A stretch of DNA of 64,000 nt from an uncultured Clostridia bacterium (GCA_934278995.1 CAKQWM010000007.1:32742-96741), one strand, 5' to 3'. Positions 18,757-28,909 are shown, counted from the first letter of the stretch. Translations and numbers: made by a program. Notes: a model not told the origin generated them from the sequence alone.

Positions 18757-18793
18757 ACGGTTGTTTGCGTTTTTAATGCGCGCAAACAGCCGT
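18757..18793 (-). terminator. Terminator after the secreted-protein pair
   Basis: A 13 bp stem (18757-18769 with 18781-18793, one G-U pair) is followed on the minus strand by a T7 run. It closes the transcript of the two genes at 18885-20209. Confidence 0.8.
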
Positions 18794-18884
18794 TACCTGT
18801 TAAGTTTTACAATCCGTAATTTTTAAAATTAAATTTTACGGTTAAATTTTGCGATTCGCGGTTTTCTTTTTTGAACGAAACCGC

Positions 18885-19700
18885 TTACGCTTCGGGGTTT
18901 TGGGTATGTATCGTTTCGTCCTCGAGCGTCAACCAGATTTCTTTTACTTTATTATCCGGAAGCGAAACGGCTAATACTGCGCCGCTGAAATCGCTTGTGG
19001 CGGAGAACTTCAATTGCGTAACGTTACGCGGAATTTCAATCTGCGTCCACTTTTCTCCTGCGGCGAATTTTAACTGCTCCACGACTTCGATTCCGCCTGA
19101 GCCGACGTTTTCGACGTAATAAACCTTGTTCCATTTCTCATACACGTTCACTTTAAGCGGCGCGACGGATTTTTCCCAGTGGGCTACGATATTTACTTCC
19201 TGATTAGCGTAATCGATAAATTCTTGTTTTGCTTCTTCGGAAAGCGAGTAGGTAAGGGTTATTCTTATTGCTTCGTTTGTCAGTTCTTTTACAAAGCCGA
19301 CGGGGGCTTCTTCGCCCTGTTTTATGATTTTATCCGAGTCTATAGGTTCGTTTCCGCACTTTGCCGTTATTTTAAGAACGTCGGAAAGTTGCTTCGTCGC
19401 CCCGAGGGTTTTCTGAACGACTTCGATATAAAACTTGCCGTGAGTAAATTCGTCGGCGTTAAGGTCGTCTTTGTATTTCGTATTGCTTAAAACTATCGTA
19501 ACGCTTTCTTCGGTGTCGGGCGTAAGCACTTTCGCTTCCGTTTCGCCTTCGCCACCGACGGTAAGTTCCACTATTTCGCCGAAGCCCAAAGTAACTTCTA
19601 CGGTTTCGGCGTCTCTTCTGTACATAGAGAAGGCAACCGCAACGATTATCAGACATAGCGACACCGCCGCCGCTTTCAAGAAAAATATTCTGTCTTTCAT
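18885..19700 (-). CDS. Predicted secreted or membrane-anchored protein, unknown function
   Basis: 271 residues with one N-terminal hydrophobic segment (about 5-24) and a beta-rich, acidic exterior. I recognise no catalytic motif. The start overlaps the stop of the upstream gene by 4 bp (ATGA), so the two are co-translated. With its partner it resembles small secreted proteins that use SipW-like peptidases (TasA/camelysin type), but no SipW gene is in the window, so this is a weak analogy. Confidence 0.65.
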   Translation of the reverse strand: MKDRIFFLKAAAVSLCLIIVAVAFSMYRRDAETVEVTLGFGEIVELTVGGEGETEAKVLTPDTEESVTIVLSNTKYKDDLNADEFTHGKFYIEVVQKTLGATKQLSDVLKITAKCGNEPIDSDKIIKQGEEAPVGFVKELTNEAIRITLTYSLSEEAKQEFIDYANQEVNIVAHWEKSVAPLKVNVYEKWNKVYYVENVGSGGIEVVEQLKFAAGEKWTQIEIPRNVTQLKFSATSDFSGAVLAVSLPDNKVKEIWLTLEDETIHTQNPEA

Positions 19701-20209
19701 GCGTTACCTCCCGCGGAAGTAAACGCAACTTCCATTTTTCCGCCTATTGCGGTTAATTCGGAAACGCCGTATCTTTCGCCGCTTTGTTTGGGCGTAAGAT
19801 ATATCCTGACGAGGTAATGCGTCGTTTCGTTTATCCCGTCTATTTTTATCTCACCCGCGCCGATCTGCGTTTTTAACGCGGTTTCGGTGTCGTCGTCGCC
19901 GAAAATAGCAAAAGTTACGTTGTCAAGCGTCATGGTTTCGCTTTCATCGGTAAGTTTGAGCCTCAGCGTTGCGTTTGCGTTTTCGCCCGAACCCGACGAT
20001 TTTGCGATTTTTGCCGTAATCGCGTAATTTACGCCGTCTTCGGTCAGGGTAAGACTTGCCGTTTGCGCCGTGCGGTCGAGCGATAATATTATCGCGTGAT
20101 CGGTTTTAACGCCGAAGTGCCGTTCCGCATCGAAATACGACGTCGCCATGATTCCCATAATACCGAAAACACACAGCGCCATGCCGAGTAGCATTGTCAC
20201 TTTTTTCAT
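19697..20209 (-). CDS. Predicted secreted protein with a SipW-like signal region
   Basis: 170 residues. The N-terminus (MKKVTMLLGMALCVFGIMG, then ATSYFDAE) resembles the signal type cut by SipW in TasA-like matrix proteins, and the mature part is beta-rich with many Thr. It lacks cysteines after the signal and has no known enzyme motif. It is the first of a two-gene operon with 18885-19700. The family call is tentative. Confidence 0.6.
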   Translation of the reverse strand: MKKVTMLLGMALCVFGIMGIMATSYFDAERHFGVKTDHAIILSLDRTAQTASLTLTEDGVNYAITAKIAKSSGSGENANATLRLKLTDESETMTLDNVTFAIFGDDDTETALKTQIGAGEIKIDGINETTHYLVRIYLTPKQSGERYGVSELTAIGGKMEVAFTSAGGNA

Positions 20210-20520
20210 CTGTACTTTTTACTCCTTGGTTTTTTATCTTTTGTTTTTTAACGCCTCCCGAAAATCGTCAGCGACCGAAAGGTTTTTCTTAAGTAAAACA
20301 GTCGGCTCTAAACTCAATTAAACCGTTCGGCAGCCGAGAAGCGAAACAAAACCGTTTTTTAACGAAAAGGTCTTTTTATCATCTTTATATAAAGTCGCCC
20401 TCAACCGCCCGTTTTTCGGTAAAATACGCCGTTAACGGGCTTATAGGTCGTTTTTTATATCCACCGACCAAAGTCGGGAAACCGTTTGTTTTATCTGATA
20501 AGCCGTCGGGCTTAATACGT
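20210..20520. other. Intergenic region, no gene seen
   Basis: This 311 bp holds the leader of the secreted-protein pair and the downstream side of the permease gene. One copy of the GGGCTTATAG motif is at about 20430. I checked for purine and c-di-GMP riboswitch landmarks and found none. No strong promoter is obvious. Confidence 0.4.
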
Positions 20521-21945
20521 TTATTTCTTTTTCTTAAAGGAAAAATCCATATCGTCGGGAAGAACGAGGCTTAAAACGACTGAGATTACGAACATATTGA
20601 GAACGTTATTTGAAAGCATGCCCGCAAGATAGTTTAAGTTTATAGATTTTAAATAGTCAAACAGCCCGGTAACCGTTGTTATGCCGTAGCCAAGACATAT
20701 CGAAAGCGACAAAATAAGCACGTTTTTTGGAGAAAACCCTTGTTTTGCGCACATTTCCATACCGACGACGGCGATTGACCCGAAAAGCGTTACTATGGTT
20801 CCGCCCATTACGGCGTCGGGGATAGTCAGCAAAAAGTCGGAAACAATCGGAAAAAACGAAGCGATCGTCAAAAATACCGCGCCCGTAAACAGGGTAAAAC
20901 GGTTGATTATTTTGGTTTGCGTAACTATGCCCACGTTTTGTGCGTAAACCGTAACGGGAAGCGCGCCGAAAAGCGAGCATAAGCACGAATCGACGTTGAC
21001 GGTTACTACCGTTCCGGTAATTTCGCGGTCGGTCGGATCGCGTTCTAAACAGTTTTTACAAATCGCCGTAGCGCCGCCTATTCCTTCGGCAACCGACATC
21101 AGATAAAACACCGTGGTAAGTATAATCGCCTGAAAATCGAATCTGAGTTTGGTTACGTCTATAATTTTAGGATAAGAAATCACGTCCGACACGCTTTTGA
21201 CGTTCAATGCGGAAAAATCTATGATTCCCGGTATGAACAAACAGACGATATACCCCGCTATAAGCCCGAAAACGATGTTTAAACTCTTATAAACGCCTTT
21301 GGCGAATATTTGCCAGAGTATCCCCGATACAAGGGTTACCGCCGCCACGACGGGATATGCGTAGTACGGCGCGGCGGTTTCGACGCCCTTGGATATTTTA
21401 TCTATCACGCCCGAGCCGCCCAAAAATTGCGTTGCCCCGCTGTTTAAAAGGCTTAACCCTATAGCAAGCACGACCACGCAAGGGACAATCGGCTTTATCG
21501 CCCTTCCCCACCATTTAACGAAAAGACAAAGCACCGCGGAAATAAAACCGCCCGCCAGCGCCGAACCTAAAATCACGTAATAGCCCGCTTCTCCACCGCC
21601 GTGCGAAAGCCCTATGGTTATAAACACACCTACGTAAGTGAAAGAGGTTCCCACCACTACGGGAAGCCTCGCGCCGACAAGAAGTTGGATTATCGTGCCT
21701 ATTCCCGCCGTGAAAAGAGCGCCCGTCAGAGCCTCGGTCGCAAGTTTGCTTCCGTAAAGCCCCATTGCGCCGAATACTATTAAAAGCGGCGTTACGTTGG
21801 AAACAAACATCGCCAGTACGTGCTGAAGCCCGAAAGGCATCGCCCTTTTTAACGGCACCCTTCCGTCGAGCCTGAAAGCATTGTCCGCTTCCGTATTTTT
21901 TGTAAAAACGGATTTTATTCCGTCAAGCAAATCTTTAAAAAACAT
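20521..21945 (-). CDS. NCS2 family uracil/xanthine permease
   Basis: A 474-residue polytopic protein (about 12-14 helices) of the nucleobase:cation symporter-2 family. It imports uracil, xanthine or urate with a cation. The NAT signature QNVGIVTQTK and the helix 8 Glu (MSVAEGIGGATAICK) are present, as is the early AMPFGLQHVLAMF. The pattern slightly favours xanthine/urate over uracil, but substrate cannot be settled from sequence. It appears to be a single-gene unit; the upstream 190 bp hold AT-rich GTTGTTAAA-type repeats and no riboswitch I could recognise. Confidence 0.88.
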   Translation of the reverse strand: MFFKDLLDGIKSVFTKNTEADNAFRLDGRVPLKRAMPFGLQHVLAMFVSNVTPLLIVFGAMGLYGSKLATEALTGALFTAGIGTIIQLLVGARLPVVVGTSFTYVGVFITIGLSHGGGEAGYYVILGSALAGGFISAVLCLFVKWWGRAIKPIVPCVVVLAIGLSLLNSGATQFLGGSGVIDKISKGVETAAPYYAYPVVAAVTLVSGILWQIFAKGVYKSLNIVFGLIAGYIVCLFIPGIIDFSALNVKSVSDVISYPKIIDVTKLRFDFQAIILTTVFYLMSVAEGIGGATAICKNCLERDPTDREITGTVVTVNVDSCLCSLFGALPVTVYAQNVGIVTQTKIINRFTLFTGAVFLTIASFFPIVSDFLLTIPDAVMGGTIVTLFGSIAVVGMEMCAKQGFSPKNVLILSLSICLGYGITTVTGLFDYLKSINLNYLAGMLSNNVLNMFVISVVLSLVLPDDMDFSFKKKK

Positions 21946-22135
21946 TTCTTTTTCAGGTAAAGTAAATTTTTGCGCTATGGTCCGCCAAAATTAACGACGA
22001 ACCGAAATTTGTTGTTAAAAGTTCGATTTATTTGTTGTTAAAGGTTCAATTTGAAAGTAAAAAGTGTAACGCTGTAAAAAGTTTAATTCAAAAGTAACAG
22101 GTCAAAAGCAAAAGTTAATTTAAAACAGGTCGCGG

Positions 22136-22684
22136 TTACTTAAAGTTTATAATCGCGTTCACGTTGTCTATGATGAATTCCTGAGCCTTTTTATCGTACA
22201 CGATGACTCGGTATTCTCCGCCATACCCGTTTCTGAGCTCGATCGATATTCCGAGTTTATTCCCTTTTTCGGTGGGTATTTTTACCTTTTTGCCGTTTTC
22301 GACGGTTTCTTCTATGACGTTGACGCTAATAAGCCAATTCATAACCTGCCTGAACGGCAACTTTTTCATTACGTCGGCGTCTATCAGTTCGTTGATTCTT
22401 TTGACTATCTCGCTTACGGTTATCGGATAAGAAGAATAACAAAAGTCGTTTAATCGTTCTTCGGTTACGTCAAAATCTTGTTTTTGGGCTTTTTTAACGG
22501 AAAATGCGCCGTCGCTTTCTATCGCTTGCCGTAATATGTCCGAAACGAAGAAAAAACACCTTGCTATTCTGACGTTGTTCACAACGTCGCTTTCGGAAAC
22601 CGGACTGTCGTCAATCGGATTTATCCCGTTGGCAAGTTTGTCTATAAAAGTCTTGGCGTAGGCGATTTTTTCTTTTTCCGTCAT
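22136..22684 (-). CDS. Conserved hypothetical protein of Clostridia
   Basis: A soluble 182-residue protein beginning MTEKEKIAYAKTFIDKLANGINPIDD. The segment with VVNNVRIARCFFFVSDILRQ and the closing GGEYRVIVYDKKAQEFIIDN look like a protein often seen in Clostridia, for which I know no function. Residues about 75-140 have winged-helix character (VSEIVKRINELIDADVMKKLPFRQVMNWLISV). No signal peptide or membrane segment. It lies alone, with 190-260 bp of non-coding DNA on both sides. Confidence 0.75.
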   Translation of the reverse strand: MTEKEKIAYAKTFIDKLANGINPIDDSPVSESDVVNNVRIARCFFFVSDILRQAIESDGAFSVKKAQKQDFDVTEERLNDFCYSSYPITVSEIVKRINELIDADVMKKLPFRQVMNWLISVNVIEETVENGKKVKIPTEKGNKLGISIELRNGYGGEYRVIVYDKKAQEFIIDNVNAIINFK

Positions 22685-22942
22685 ATTTTTCCACCTTCGT
22701 ATAACCCGCCTTTATCACTCCTTGATAAACGTTTTTTATCGTTTATTCGACGGCTAAGCCGTTATTTGCGGGAAAATACGTTTTTTATATCGTTACAATT
22801 ATACCTTGTTTTATATACGTTGTCAACCGCGTTTTCAAAAAAGTCGGGTTTTTGTGTTTTACGCGGTAATTATCGCCGTTAATACGTCGGTCTTCGTAAA
22901 CAGAGAACTTTTTGAATTTTTAGAAGTCAAAGATTCCGTTCG

Positions 22943-24313
22943 TCATCGATAATGTTCGGAATCCTTGTCTGAAGGTTCTTTTTCGCGTTTTAAAAAACTT
23001 ACTAAAAAAGGTATGCTTATAAGCCCCGAAATCACGTCGGCAATGCCTTGGGAGGATTGAATACCGAAAAGTTTGAAACAAGAAGTCGAAACAATCAGAA
23101 CGGGAATGAACACAAGCCCCGATCTTAACAGCGCGAGAAAGGATGCTACTTCAGATTTTCTGATGCTTTGAAACAGCATGTTTGCCGTCGTTGAGGATGG
23201 CAAAAAAAGCAAGCCTAAGGAGGCGAACCTTAAAGCCGTCGCGCCTATATTTATAACTTCCGGCGTTTTTTGAAAAACGCTTATAATTTCGGGCGCGAAT
23301 ATTACGCCGACGAGCGAAAAAGCGCCGACTATAACGGTGGAAAAAACCCAGGTAAAAACCAAGCCTTGTTTTACGCGTCCCGTTTTAGCGGCGCTGTAAT
23401 TAAACGAAGCAACGGGTTGCAGACCTTGACCTATCCCTATGCCGACAGCCAGAACGAACGACGTATAGCGGTTTACTATGCTGACTGCGGCAATTGCGCT
23501 GTCGCCGAAAGGTTTGGTTAAATTGTTTAAGATACCGTTTGAAACCGAAGCAAGTCCCTGTCGGATAAGAGAAGGAAAACCGCCTTTTAATATATTCAGA
23601 AAAACTATCTTGTTTAATTTTACCGCTTTAAGTTTTATCGAGCCTTGCGCCTTTTTGACGTACAAAACGAGAAGTATCGTAAACCCGACTACCTGAGAAA
23701 CCGCGGTGGAAAGCCCCGCTCCGTAAATGCCCGTATGCAACTTCATTACCAGAAGATAATCGCCCAAAATATTCAGAACGCCGCCGAAGGTAAGCCCTAT
23801 CATGGAAAAGAAGGCGATGCCCTCGTATCGTAAGTTATTGTTGAGTATTAAAGAACAGATCATGAACGGACACGATACCAAAACCCAGAAACCGTAACTT
23901 TCGGCGTGCGGAAGTATGGTCTCGGTACTTCCCAAAAAGCGCATAAAGGGCGTTAAAAAGATAAGCCCGAAAACCGTCAGAATCACTCCCGAAAAAAGCC
24001 CCGTAAAAAACGCCGTCGAAACGTAAGTCGTCGCGGTATCGGCATCTTTTTCGGCAAGCGCTTTGGCGCAGTAGGTTCCCGATCCGTGTCCGAGCATAAA
24101 GGCAATAGCCTGTATTATAGCCTGAAGGGTAAAAAGCACCCCCGTAGCCGCTTGCGCGCTTTCATCGATAGTCCCCACGAAATAGGTATCGGCAAGGTTA
24201 TAAAAGTTCGTTATCAGCATGGATATCGTCGTGGGAAGCCCGAGTTTAAGTATAAGTTTATGGACGGGCGTTTCCGTCATTTTTTTATAGTAGCCGTCAA
24301 TATTAGTCATCAT
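22943..24313 (-). CDS. MATE family efflux transporter (MepA-like branch)
   Basis: About 456 residues with twelve hydrophobic segments. The N-terminus MMTNIDGYYKKMTETPVHKLILKLGLPTTIS is typical of MepA/NorM-like exporters, with ITNFYNLADTYFVGTIDESA as entry helix. It should export drugs or cationic metabolites by Na+ or H+ exchange. I chose ATG 24313 (24310 is an equal alternative); the ORF continues 27 codons upstream without a ribosome site or family likeness. It is distinct from the MATE protein at 4771. Confidence 0.87.
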   Translation of the reverse strand: MMTNIDGYYKKMTETPVHKLILKLGLPTTISMLITNFYNLADTYFVGTIDESAQAATGVLFTLQAIIQAIAFMLGHGSGTYCAKALAEKDADTATTYVSTAFFTGLFSGVILTVFGLIFLTPFMRFLGSTETILPHAESYGFWVLVSCPFMICSLILNNNLRYEGIAFFSMIGLTFGGVLNILGDYLLVMKLHTGIYGAGLSTAVSQVVGFTILLVLYVKKAQGSIKLKAVKLNKIVFLNILKGGFPSLIRQGLASVSNGILNNLTKPFGDSAIAAVSIVNRYTSFVLAVGIGIGQGLQPVASFNYSAAKTGRVKQGLVFTWVFSTVIVGAFSLVGVIFAPEIISVFQKTPEVINIGATALRFASLGLLFLPSSTTANMLFQSIRKSEVASFLALLRSGLVFIPVLIVSTSCFKLFGIQSSQGIADVISGLISIPFLVSFLKREKEPSDKDSEHYR

Positions 24314-24575
24314 AAATAGTTTAATCTTAATTTTTAAAAAAGGCAACGCTTTTTGACGTTTATGGCAAAAACTTTGCAAAGCGTAAGAAGGCACGACTTA
24401 ATTTTAAAACGATAATACTTAAGCGACGGAAGCGATAAAACTTAAGCGGCAACAGCGTAAAACAAACCGCTTGCCCGCCGCCGAAAAATTACGCCATTAA
24501 AAACCTCGACGGGTAGGAAAATCTCGTAAACGCTAAAAATTTGCGGATAATCGGCTTATAGCGTAATTTTTATAT

Positions 24576-24615
24576 AAAAACGCTCTCGCCTGAAATTTCG
24601 GACGAGAGCGTTTTT
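24576..24615 (-). terminator. Terminator of the V-ATPase operon
   Basis: A 13 bp stem (24576-24588 with 24603-24615) has A5 and T7 flanks. It lies about 45 bp past the last gene of the leftward V-ATPase operon and works in both directions. Confidence 0.85.
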
Positions 24616-24660
24616 TTAGATATGAAAGCCGTGTTTTTTGCTTTCTTTAGTGTTTTCAAA

Positions 24661-25047
24661 CTATACGATTTTGTTTTTCTCTTTATCGGGTTCTTTTAAC
24701 GTAGCGGGCGTTTTGTTTTTCAGTAAGTTTTTGATTTCCCACTGAATAAAGATTGAAAGCGCCGCCATTAAAACGATAATGCTTCCCAAAATCAGAAGTT
24801 CTTTGATATCGCGTACTATTAACGTTCTTAAAACTTCGCTTCCGAGTTTAAATTCGAGAGCGAGCGCAATACCCTCGGAAACTTCAAGCCCTACGTTTTC
24901 CGTTTTCCGAAAAAGTCTTATCAACGACCTTATTATGGTAAAACAAATTATGCCTGCGCTTATTATTTCGATAACTATCACGGCAAACTTGATAACGTAT
25001 TCGTAAACTAAATAAAAACTATTGTAAAAACCTTCTATATTTTCCAT
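24661..25047 (-). CDS. DUF1622 membrane protein
   Basis: 128 residues with two membrane helices (about 12-38 and 80-105) and the DUF1622 pattern: IIRSLIRLFRKTE, then LALEFKLGSEVLRTLIVRDIKELLILGSIIVLM. The family is widespread and of unknown function. Three base pairs separate it from the V-ATPase subunit D stop, so it belongs to the same transcript, but I know of no established link with the enzyme. Confidence 0.82.
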   Translation of the reverse strand: MENIEGFYNSFYLVYEYVIKFAVIVIEIISAGIICFTIIRSLIRLFRKTENVGLEVSEGIALALEFKLGSEVLRTLIVRDIKELLILGSIIVLMAALSIFIQWEIKNLLKNKTPATLKEPDKEKNKIV

Positions 25048-25050
25048 AAA

Positions 25051-25680
25051 TTATTGCCTTTCGTCAATCATACTCTTGACTTTCATAAGTCTTGTCAAAG
25101 CGCCTCTTTCGTTTTCGCCGAGTTTGGCGGTAATATATTTGATGGTTTCTTCAAGTTGCGGAATCATTACGTATTCCAGAGCGTTTACCCTGCGTTTGTT
25201 TTTTACTATCTCTTCCGCGAGCATCTGCGTCTTTTTTTCGACGGCGGCAAGTTCCGCCAGAACGACTATCGCTTCGGTAATCTTTTTCACCGAATAGTCG
25301 GCTTCGCTCGTTATCATGGCGTAAGAATACGGCATGCCCGCGCGGCGACTTTCAAAAACCTTCATTTTCGGCACTATAACGTTCATTATGCTTTCGGTTT
25401 CCGTTTCGAGCGTAAGAGAGGTAGAAGGCATGCTGAAAGCGTTTTCCGTTTCGGCTTCGCCCATAACGGCGCGCGCGGAGGAAAACTCCTTCAAAGCGTC
25501 GGCTAAAAGCGCTTTCGCGCGCTCGCGTAAACGCTTATTCTCTTTTATTATAACGGAAAAGCGACGAATCATTTCGTCGGACTTATCCTTTAAAAGTTTG
25601 CGTCCCCTGTTAGCCGTACTTAATCTTTGTTTAAGTTTTTTAAGTTCCATACGGGTAGGGTTAACGTTCAATCTTGCCAT
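25051..25680 (-). CDS. ntpD: V-type ATPase subunit D (central stalk)
   Basis: 209 residues, mostly two long helices forming the antiparallel coiled coil of the rotating shaft. The family start MARLNVNPTRMELKKLKQRL and the closing LEETIKYITAKLGENERGALTRLMKVK are clear. With subunit F it transmits torque between the A3B3 head and the membrane ring. It follows subunit B by 100 bp; that gap holds one copy of the GGGCTTATAG motif at about 25725. Confidence 0.92.
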   Translation of the reverse strand: MARLNVNPTRMELKKLKQRLSTANRGRKLLKDKSDEMIRRFSVIIKENKRLRERAKALLADALKEFSSARAVMGEAETENAFSMPSTSLTLETETESIMNVIVPKMKVFESRRAGMPYSYAMITSEADYSVKKITEAIVVLAELAAVEKKTQMLAEEIVKNKRRVNALEYVMIPQLEETIKYITAKLGENERGALTRLMKVKSMIDERQ

Positions 25681-25779
25681 TTTTACCTTTCAAAATATCA
25701 AAGTGTGTTAAAAAAGCGTGATAACGGGCTTATAGCCGGACATATCAAAGCGTAATAACAAAAGTCAAGGAGCGATAAA

Positions 25780-27147
25780 TTAATCTTCAAGATACTTTTC
25801 GATGTATTTTTCCTTAATACGTTTAAGTTCGGATCTTGGTAAAATTTTCAAAAGTTTCCAACCGATTTCGAGTGTTTCTTCTATCGGTCTGTCGGTGGTC
25901 GTGCCTTGCGAAACGTATTCTTTTTCAAACTTTTCGGCAAATTCGGCGTATAACCTGTCGGTCGGCGTCAAAGCGGCGTCGCCTAATATTGCGGCGAGTT
26001 CTTTGCTTTCTTTACCTTTCGCGTAAGCCGAGAAAAGTTGGTTCATGGTATCGGCGTGGTCTTCTCTCGTTTTTCCGTCGCCGATTCCTTTGTCTTTAAG
26101 ACGGGAAAGCGACGGCAAAACGTCGATGGGGGGATTTATTCCTCGTTTATATAATTCTCTCGACAAAATAATCTGCCCTTCGGTAATGTAGCCCGTCAAG
26201 TCGGGAATGGGGTGAGTTTTGTCGTCTTCCGGCATGGTAAGAATAGGTATTTGGGTTATAGAGCCTTTTTTACCTTTGATTCTTCCGGCGCGTTCGTATA
26301 AGGTTGCGAGGTCGGTATATAAATAGCCGGGATATCCTCTTCTGCCGGGAACCTCTTTTCTTGCCGCAGACACCTCGCGCAAGGCTTCGGCGTAATTAGT
26401 TATGTCCGTAATTATAACCAGAACGTGCATGCCGAGTTCAAAAGCGAGGTATTCGGCGCAAGTCAGCGCCATACGAGGAGTCGCTATACGTTCGACGGCA
26501 GGGTCGTTTGCAAGGTTGGTAAACAGTACCGTTCTTTCGATAGCGCCCGTACGACGGAAATCGTCGATGAAGTATTCGGCTTCCTCAAAAGTTATACCTA
26601 CCGCGGCGAATACTACCGCGAATTTCTCGCCGGACCTTACTTTTGCCTGACGGGCAATCTGGGCGGCGAGTTCTGCGTGGTTAAGCCCGCTCATGGAAAA
26701 AACGGGGAGTTTTTGACCTCTTACGAGGGTATTAAGACCGTCGATTGCCGAAACGCCCGTCTGAATAAACTCGTTGGGATAGTCGCGCGCCGCGGGATTG
26801 ATGGGTTCGCCGTTTATGTCCATTCTTTTTTTCGGTATAATGGGCGCGCCGCCGTCGCGGGGATTGCCCATACCGTCGAAAACTCTGCCGAGCATGTCTT
26901 CGGAAACGCCGAGCGTCTGGCTTCTTCCCAAAAATCTTGCTTTGGAAGTGGAAATCTGCAAGCCGTTTGAGGACTCGAAAAGTTGAACTACTGCTTTATC
27001 GTCTTTAACTTCCAGAACTTTGCCCATTCTTACTTCGCCGTTTAACTGAGTGATTTCGACAAGTTCGTTATACTTGACGCCCTCTACTCCTTCCACGAGC
27101 ATTAACGGTCCTACGACTTCTTTTATTGTTTTATACTCTTTATACAT
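25780..27147 (-). CDS. ntpB: V-type ATPase subunit B
   Basis: 455 residues; the non-catalytic nucleotide-binding subunit alternating with A in the head. Recognisable are YKTIKEVVGPLMLVEGVEGV at the start, the degenerate P-loop region (FSMSGLNHAELAAQIARQA), and VLPSLSRLKDKGIGDGKTREDH. Length is normal for the family. The ATG overlaps the stop of subunit A by 8 bp, indicating coupled translation at matched amounts. Confidence 0.95.
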   Translation of the reverse strand: MYKEYKTIKEVVGPLMLVEGVEGVKYNELVEITQLNGEVRMGKVLEVKDDKAVVQLFESSNGLQISTSKARFLGRSQTLGVSEDMLGRVFDGMGNPRDGGAPIIPKKRMDINGEPINPAARDYPNEFIQTGVSAIDGLNTLVRGQKLPVFSMSGLNHAELAAQIARQAKVRSGEKFAVVFAAVGITFEEAEYFIDDFRRTGAIERTVLFTNLANDPAVERIATPRMALTCAEYLAFELGMHVLVIITDITNYAEALREVSAARKEVPGRRGYPGYLYTDLATLYERAGRIKGKKGSITQIPILTMPEDDKTHPIPDLTGYITEGQIILSRELYKRGINPPIDVLPSLSRLKDKGIGDGKTREDHADTMNQLFSAYAKGKESKELAAILGDAALTPTDRLYAEFAEKFEKEYVSQGTTTDRPIEETLEIGWKLLKILPRSELKRIKEKYIEKYLED

Positions 27148-28909
27148 CTTCCCTACCTCCGCGAGCGACCGCTTTCAGTTCGGATATAAGTTCCGTAAGC
27201 GTTTCGTCCAAAGACGCAACGTCTTGTTCTTCCACGTATTTTGCCCTGCCTATTTTCTCTACGGCGGGAACGCTTAAAATTTCGTCGAGTTCTGCGTACT
27301 CGTCAACGGCGCGGTTTGCGTAAACGTAAAAGGCGTTGATGAGTTTTATCATTTTATACTGCTTGTTAAGGGTGGTATAGGTATCCGTTTCGTGGAAAGC
27401 GTTCTGATGCAGGTAATCCTCTCTTATCATCTTTGCCGTTTCCATAGTGATACGATCGCGATAAGATAAAGAATCCATACCGACGAGTCTTACTATTTCG
27501 TCAAGCGAGGCTTCCTCCTGCAAAATCTTCATCGTAAAGGTTCTTAATTCGGGAAAGTCGCTTGCGACGTTTTCTTTATACCATTCCGCCATTTTGTCGG
27601 CGTAAAGCGAATAACTTACGAGCCAATCGATTGCGGGGAAGTGACGCTTGTATGCAAGCGATGACGAAAGCCCCCAGAAAACTTTGACTATACGAAGGGT
27701 TGCCTGCGAAACGGGCTCGGACAAATCTCCTCCCGGAGGGGATACGGCGCCGATAGCCGTTACCGAACCTGTTTTGTCCGCGCTTCCCAAAACTTTGACT
27801 ATACCCGCTCTTTCATAGAATTCCGCAAGCCTTGACGATAGGTAAGCGGGATAGCCTTCGTCGCCGGGCATTTCTTCGAGACGTCCGCTAATTTCACGCA
27901 AGGCTTCCGCCCAACGAGAAGTAGAGTCCGCCATAATAGCGACCGAATAGCCCATATCTCTGAAATATTCGGCAATCGTGATGCCCGTGTATATGGACGC
28001 CTCGCGCGCGGCAACCGGCATATCCGAAGTGTTGGCTATAAGTACGGTGCGTTTCATCAAAGGTTCTCCCGATTTCGGATCTTTAAGTTCGGGAAACTCA
28101 TTAAGAACGTCCGTCATCTCGTTTCCGCGCTCTCCGCAACCGACGTAAACTATTATTTCGGCGTCCGCCCATTTTGCGAGTTGATGTTGAACCACGGTTT
28201 TACCGCTGCCGAAAGGACCGGGAACGGCTGCGCAACCGCCTTTTGCGATGGGGAAAAGCATATCTATAACCCTTTGACCGGTAACCATCGGCTTGTCTGG
28301 CGAAAGTTTTTCTTTATATTTTCTTGCGCGTCTTACCGGCCATTTTCTGAGCATGGGAACTTCAACGTCGCCTCTTTCGGTCGTAATGACGGCAATAGGC
28401 TCCAAAACGGTAAAACTTCCGCTTTTTATAGATTTAAGCGTTCCGTTTACGCCTTCGGGAACCATTATCGAATGACGAACGACCGGGGTTTCCGTAACGA
28501 AGCCTAATTCGTCGCCCGTCTGCAGTTTGCTCCCTATAATCGCGGTTGCGTTAAAAGCCCACTTTTTATCGTGGTCGATATTGTTTATGACGATGCCTCT
28601 CGAAATTCTGTCGCCGTATTTTTCGACGAGTTTATTTAAAGGTCTTTGTATGCCGTCGAAAATACCTTCTATAAGCCCCGGCGCGAGTTCGACCGACAAC
28701 GGCGCGCCCGTAGATACGACTTTATCGCCTACCCCTAAGCCCGCGGTTTCTTCGTAAACTTCGATTGACGCCCTGTCCCCGCGAAGTTCTATTATTTCGC
28801 CGATAAGCCCTGATTCGCCTACTTTTACGACGTCGAACATTTTGCTGTCCGCCATGTTTTCGGCAACGATTAACGGACCTGCAACTTTTATAATTCTGCC
28901 TTCTTGCAT
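27140..28909 (-). CDS. ntpA: V-type ATPase catalytic subunit A
   Basis: 589 residues. The P-loop GPFGSGKTV lies at about 231-239. The catalytic-subunit bulge domain (about 110-200, with VRRARKYKEKLSPDKPMVTGQRVIDMLFP) distinguishes it from F-type beta. Three copies form the ATP-hydrolysing sites. The ATG shares one base with the stop of subunit F. Length and motifs are normal, so the enzyme should be active. Confidence 0.96.
   Translation of the reverse strand: MQEGRIIKVAGPLIVAENMADSKMFDVVKVGESGLIGEIIELRGDRASIEVYEETAGLGVGDKVVSTGAPLSVELAPGLIEGIFDGIQRPLNKLVEKYGDRISRGIVINNIDHDKKWAFNATAIIGSKLQTGDELGFVTETPVVRHSIMVPEGVNGTLKSIKSGSFTVLEPIAVITTERGDVEVPMLRKWPVRRARKYKEKLSPDKPMVTGQRVIDMLFPIAKGGCAAVPGPFGSGKTVVQHQLAKWADAEIIVYVGCGERGNEMTDVLNEFPELKDPKSGEPLMKRTVLIANTSDMPVAAREASIYTGITIAEYFRDMGYSVAIMADSTSRWAEALREISGRLEEMPGDEGYPAYLSSRLAEFYERAGIVKVLGSADKTGSVTAIGAVSPPGGDLSEPVSQATLRIVKVFWGLSSSLAYKRHFPAIDWLVSYSLYADKMAEWYKENVASDFPELRTFTMKILQEEASLDEIVRLVGMDSLSYRDRITMETAKMIREDYLHQNAFHETDTYTTLNKQYKMIKLINAFYVYANRAVDEYAELDEILSVPAVEKIGRAKYVEEQDVASLDETLTELISELKAVARGGREDV

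Noticed and set aside
21946..22135. Purine riboswitch before the NCS2 permease
   Set aside because: The leader lacks the conserved purine aptamer loops; only AT-rich repeated words are present.
26425..26970. 181-codon open frame on the + strand inside V-ATPase subunit B
   Set aside because: It is antisense to a certain gene, has no ribosome site and no protein-like pattern; a shadow of codon bias.
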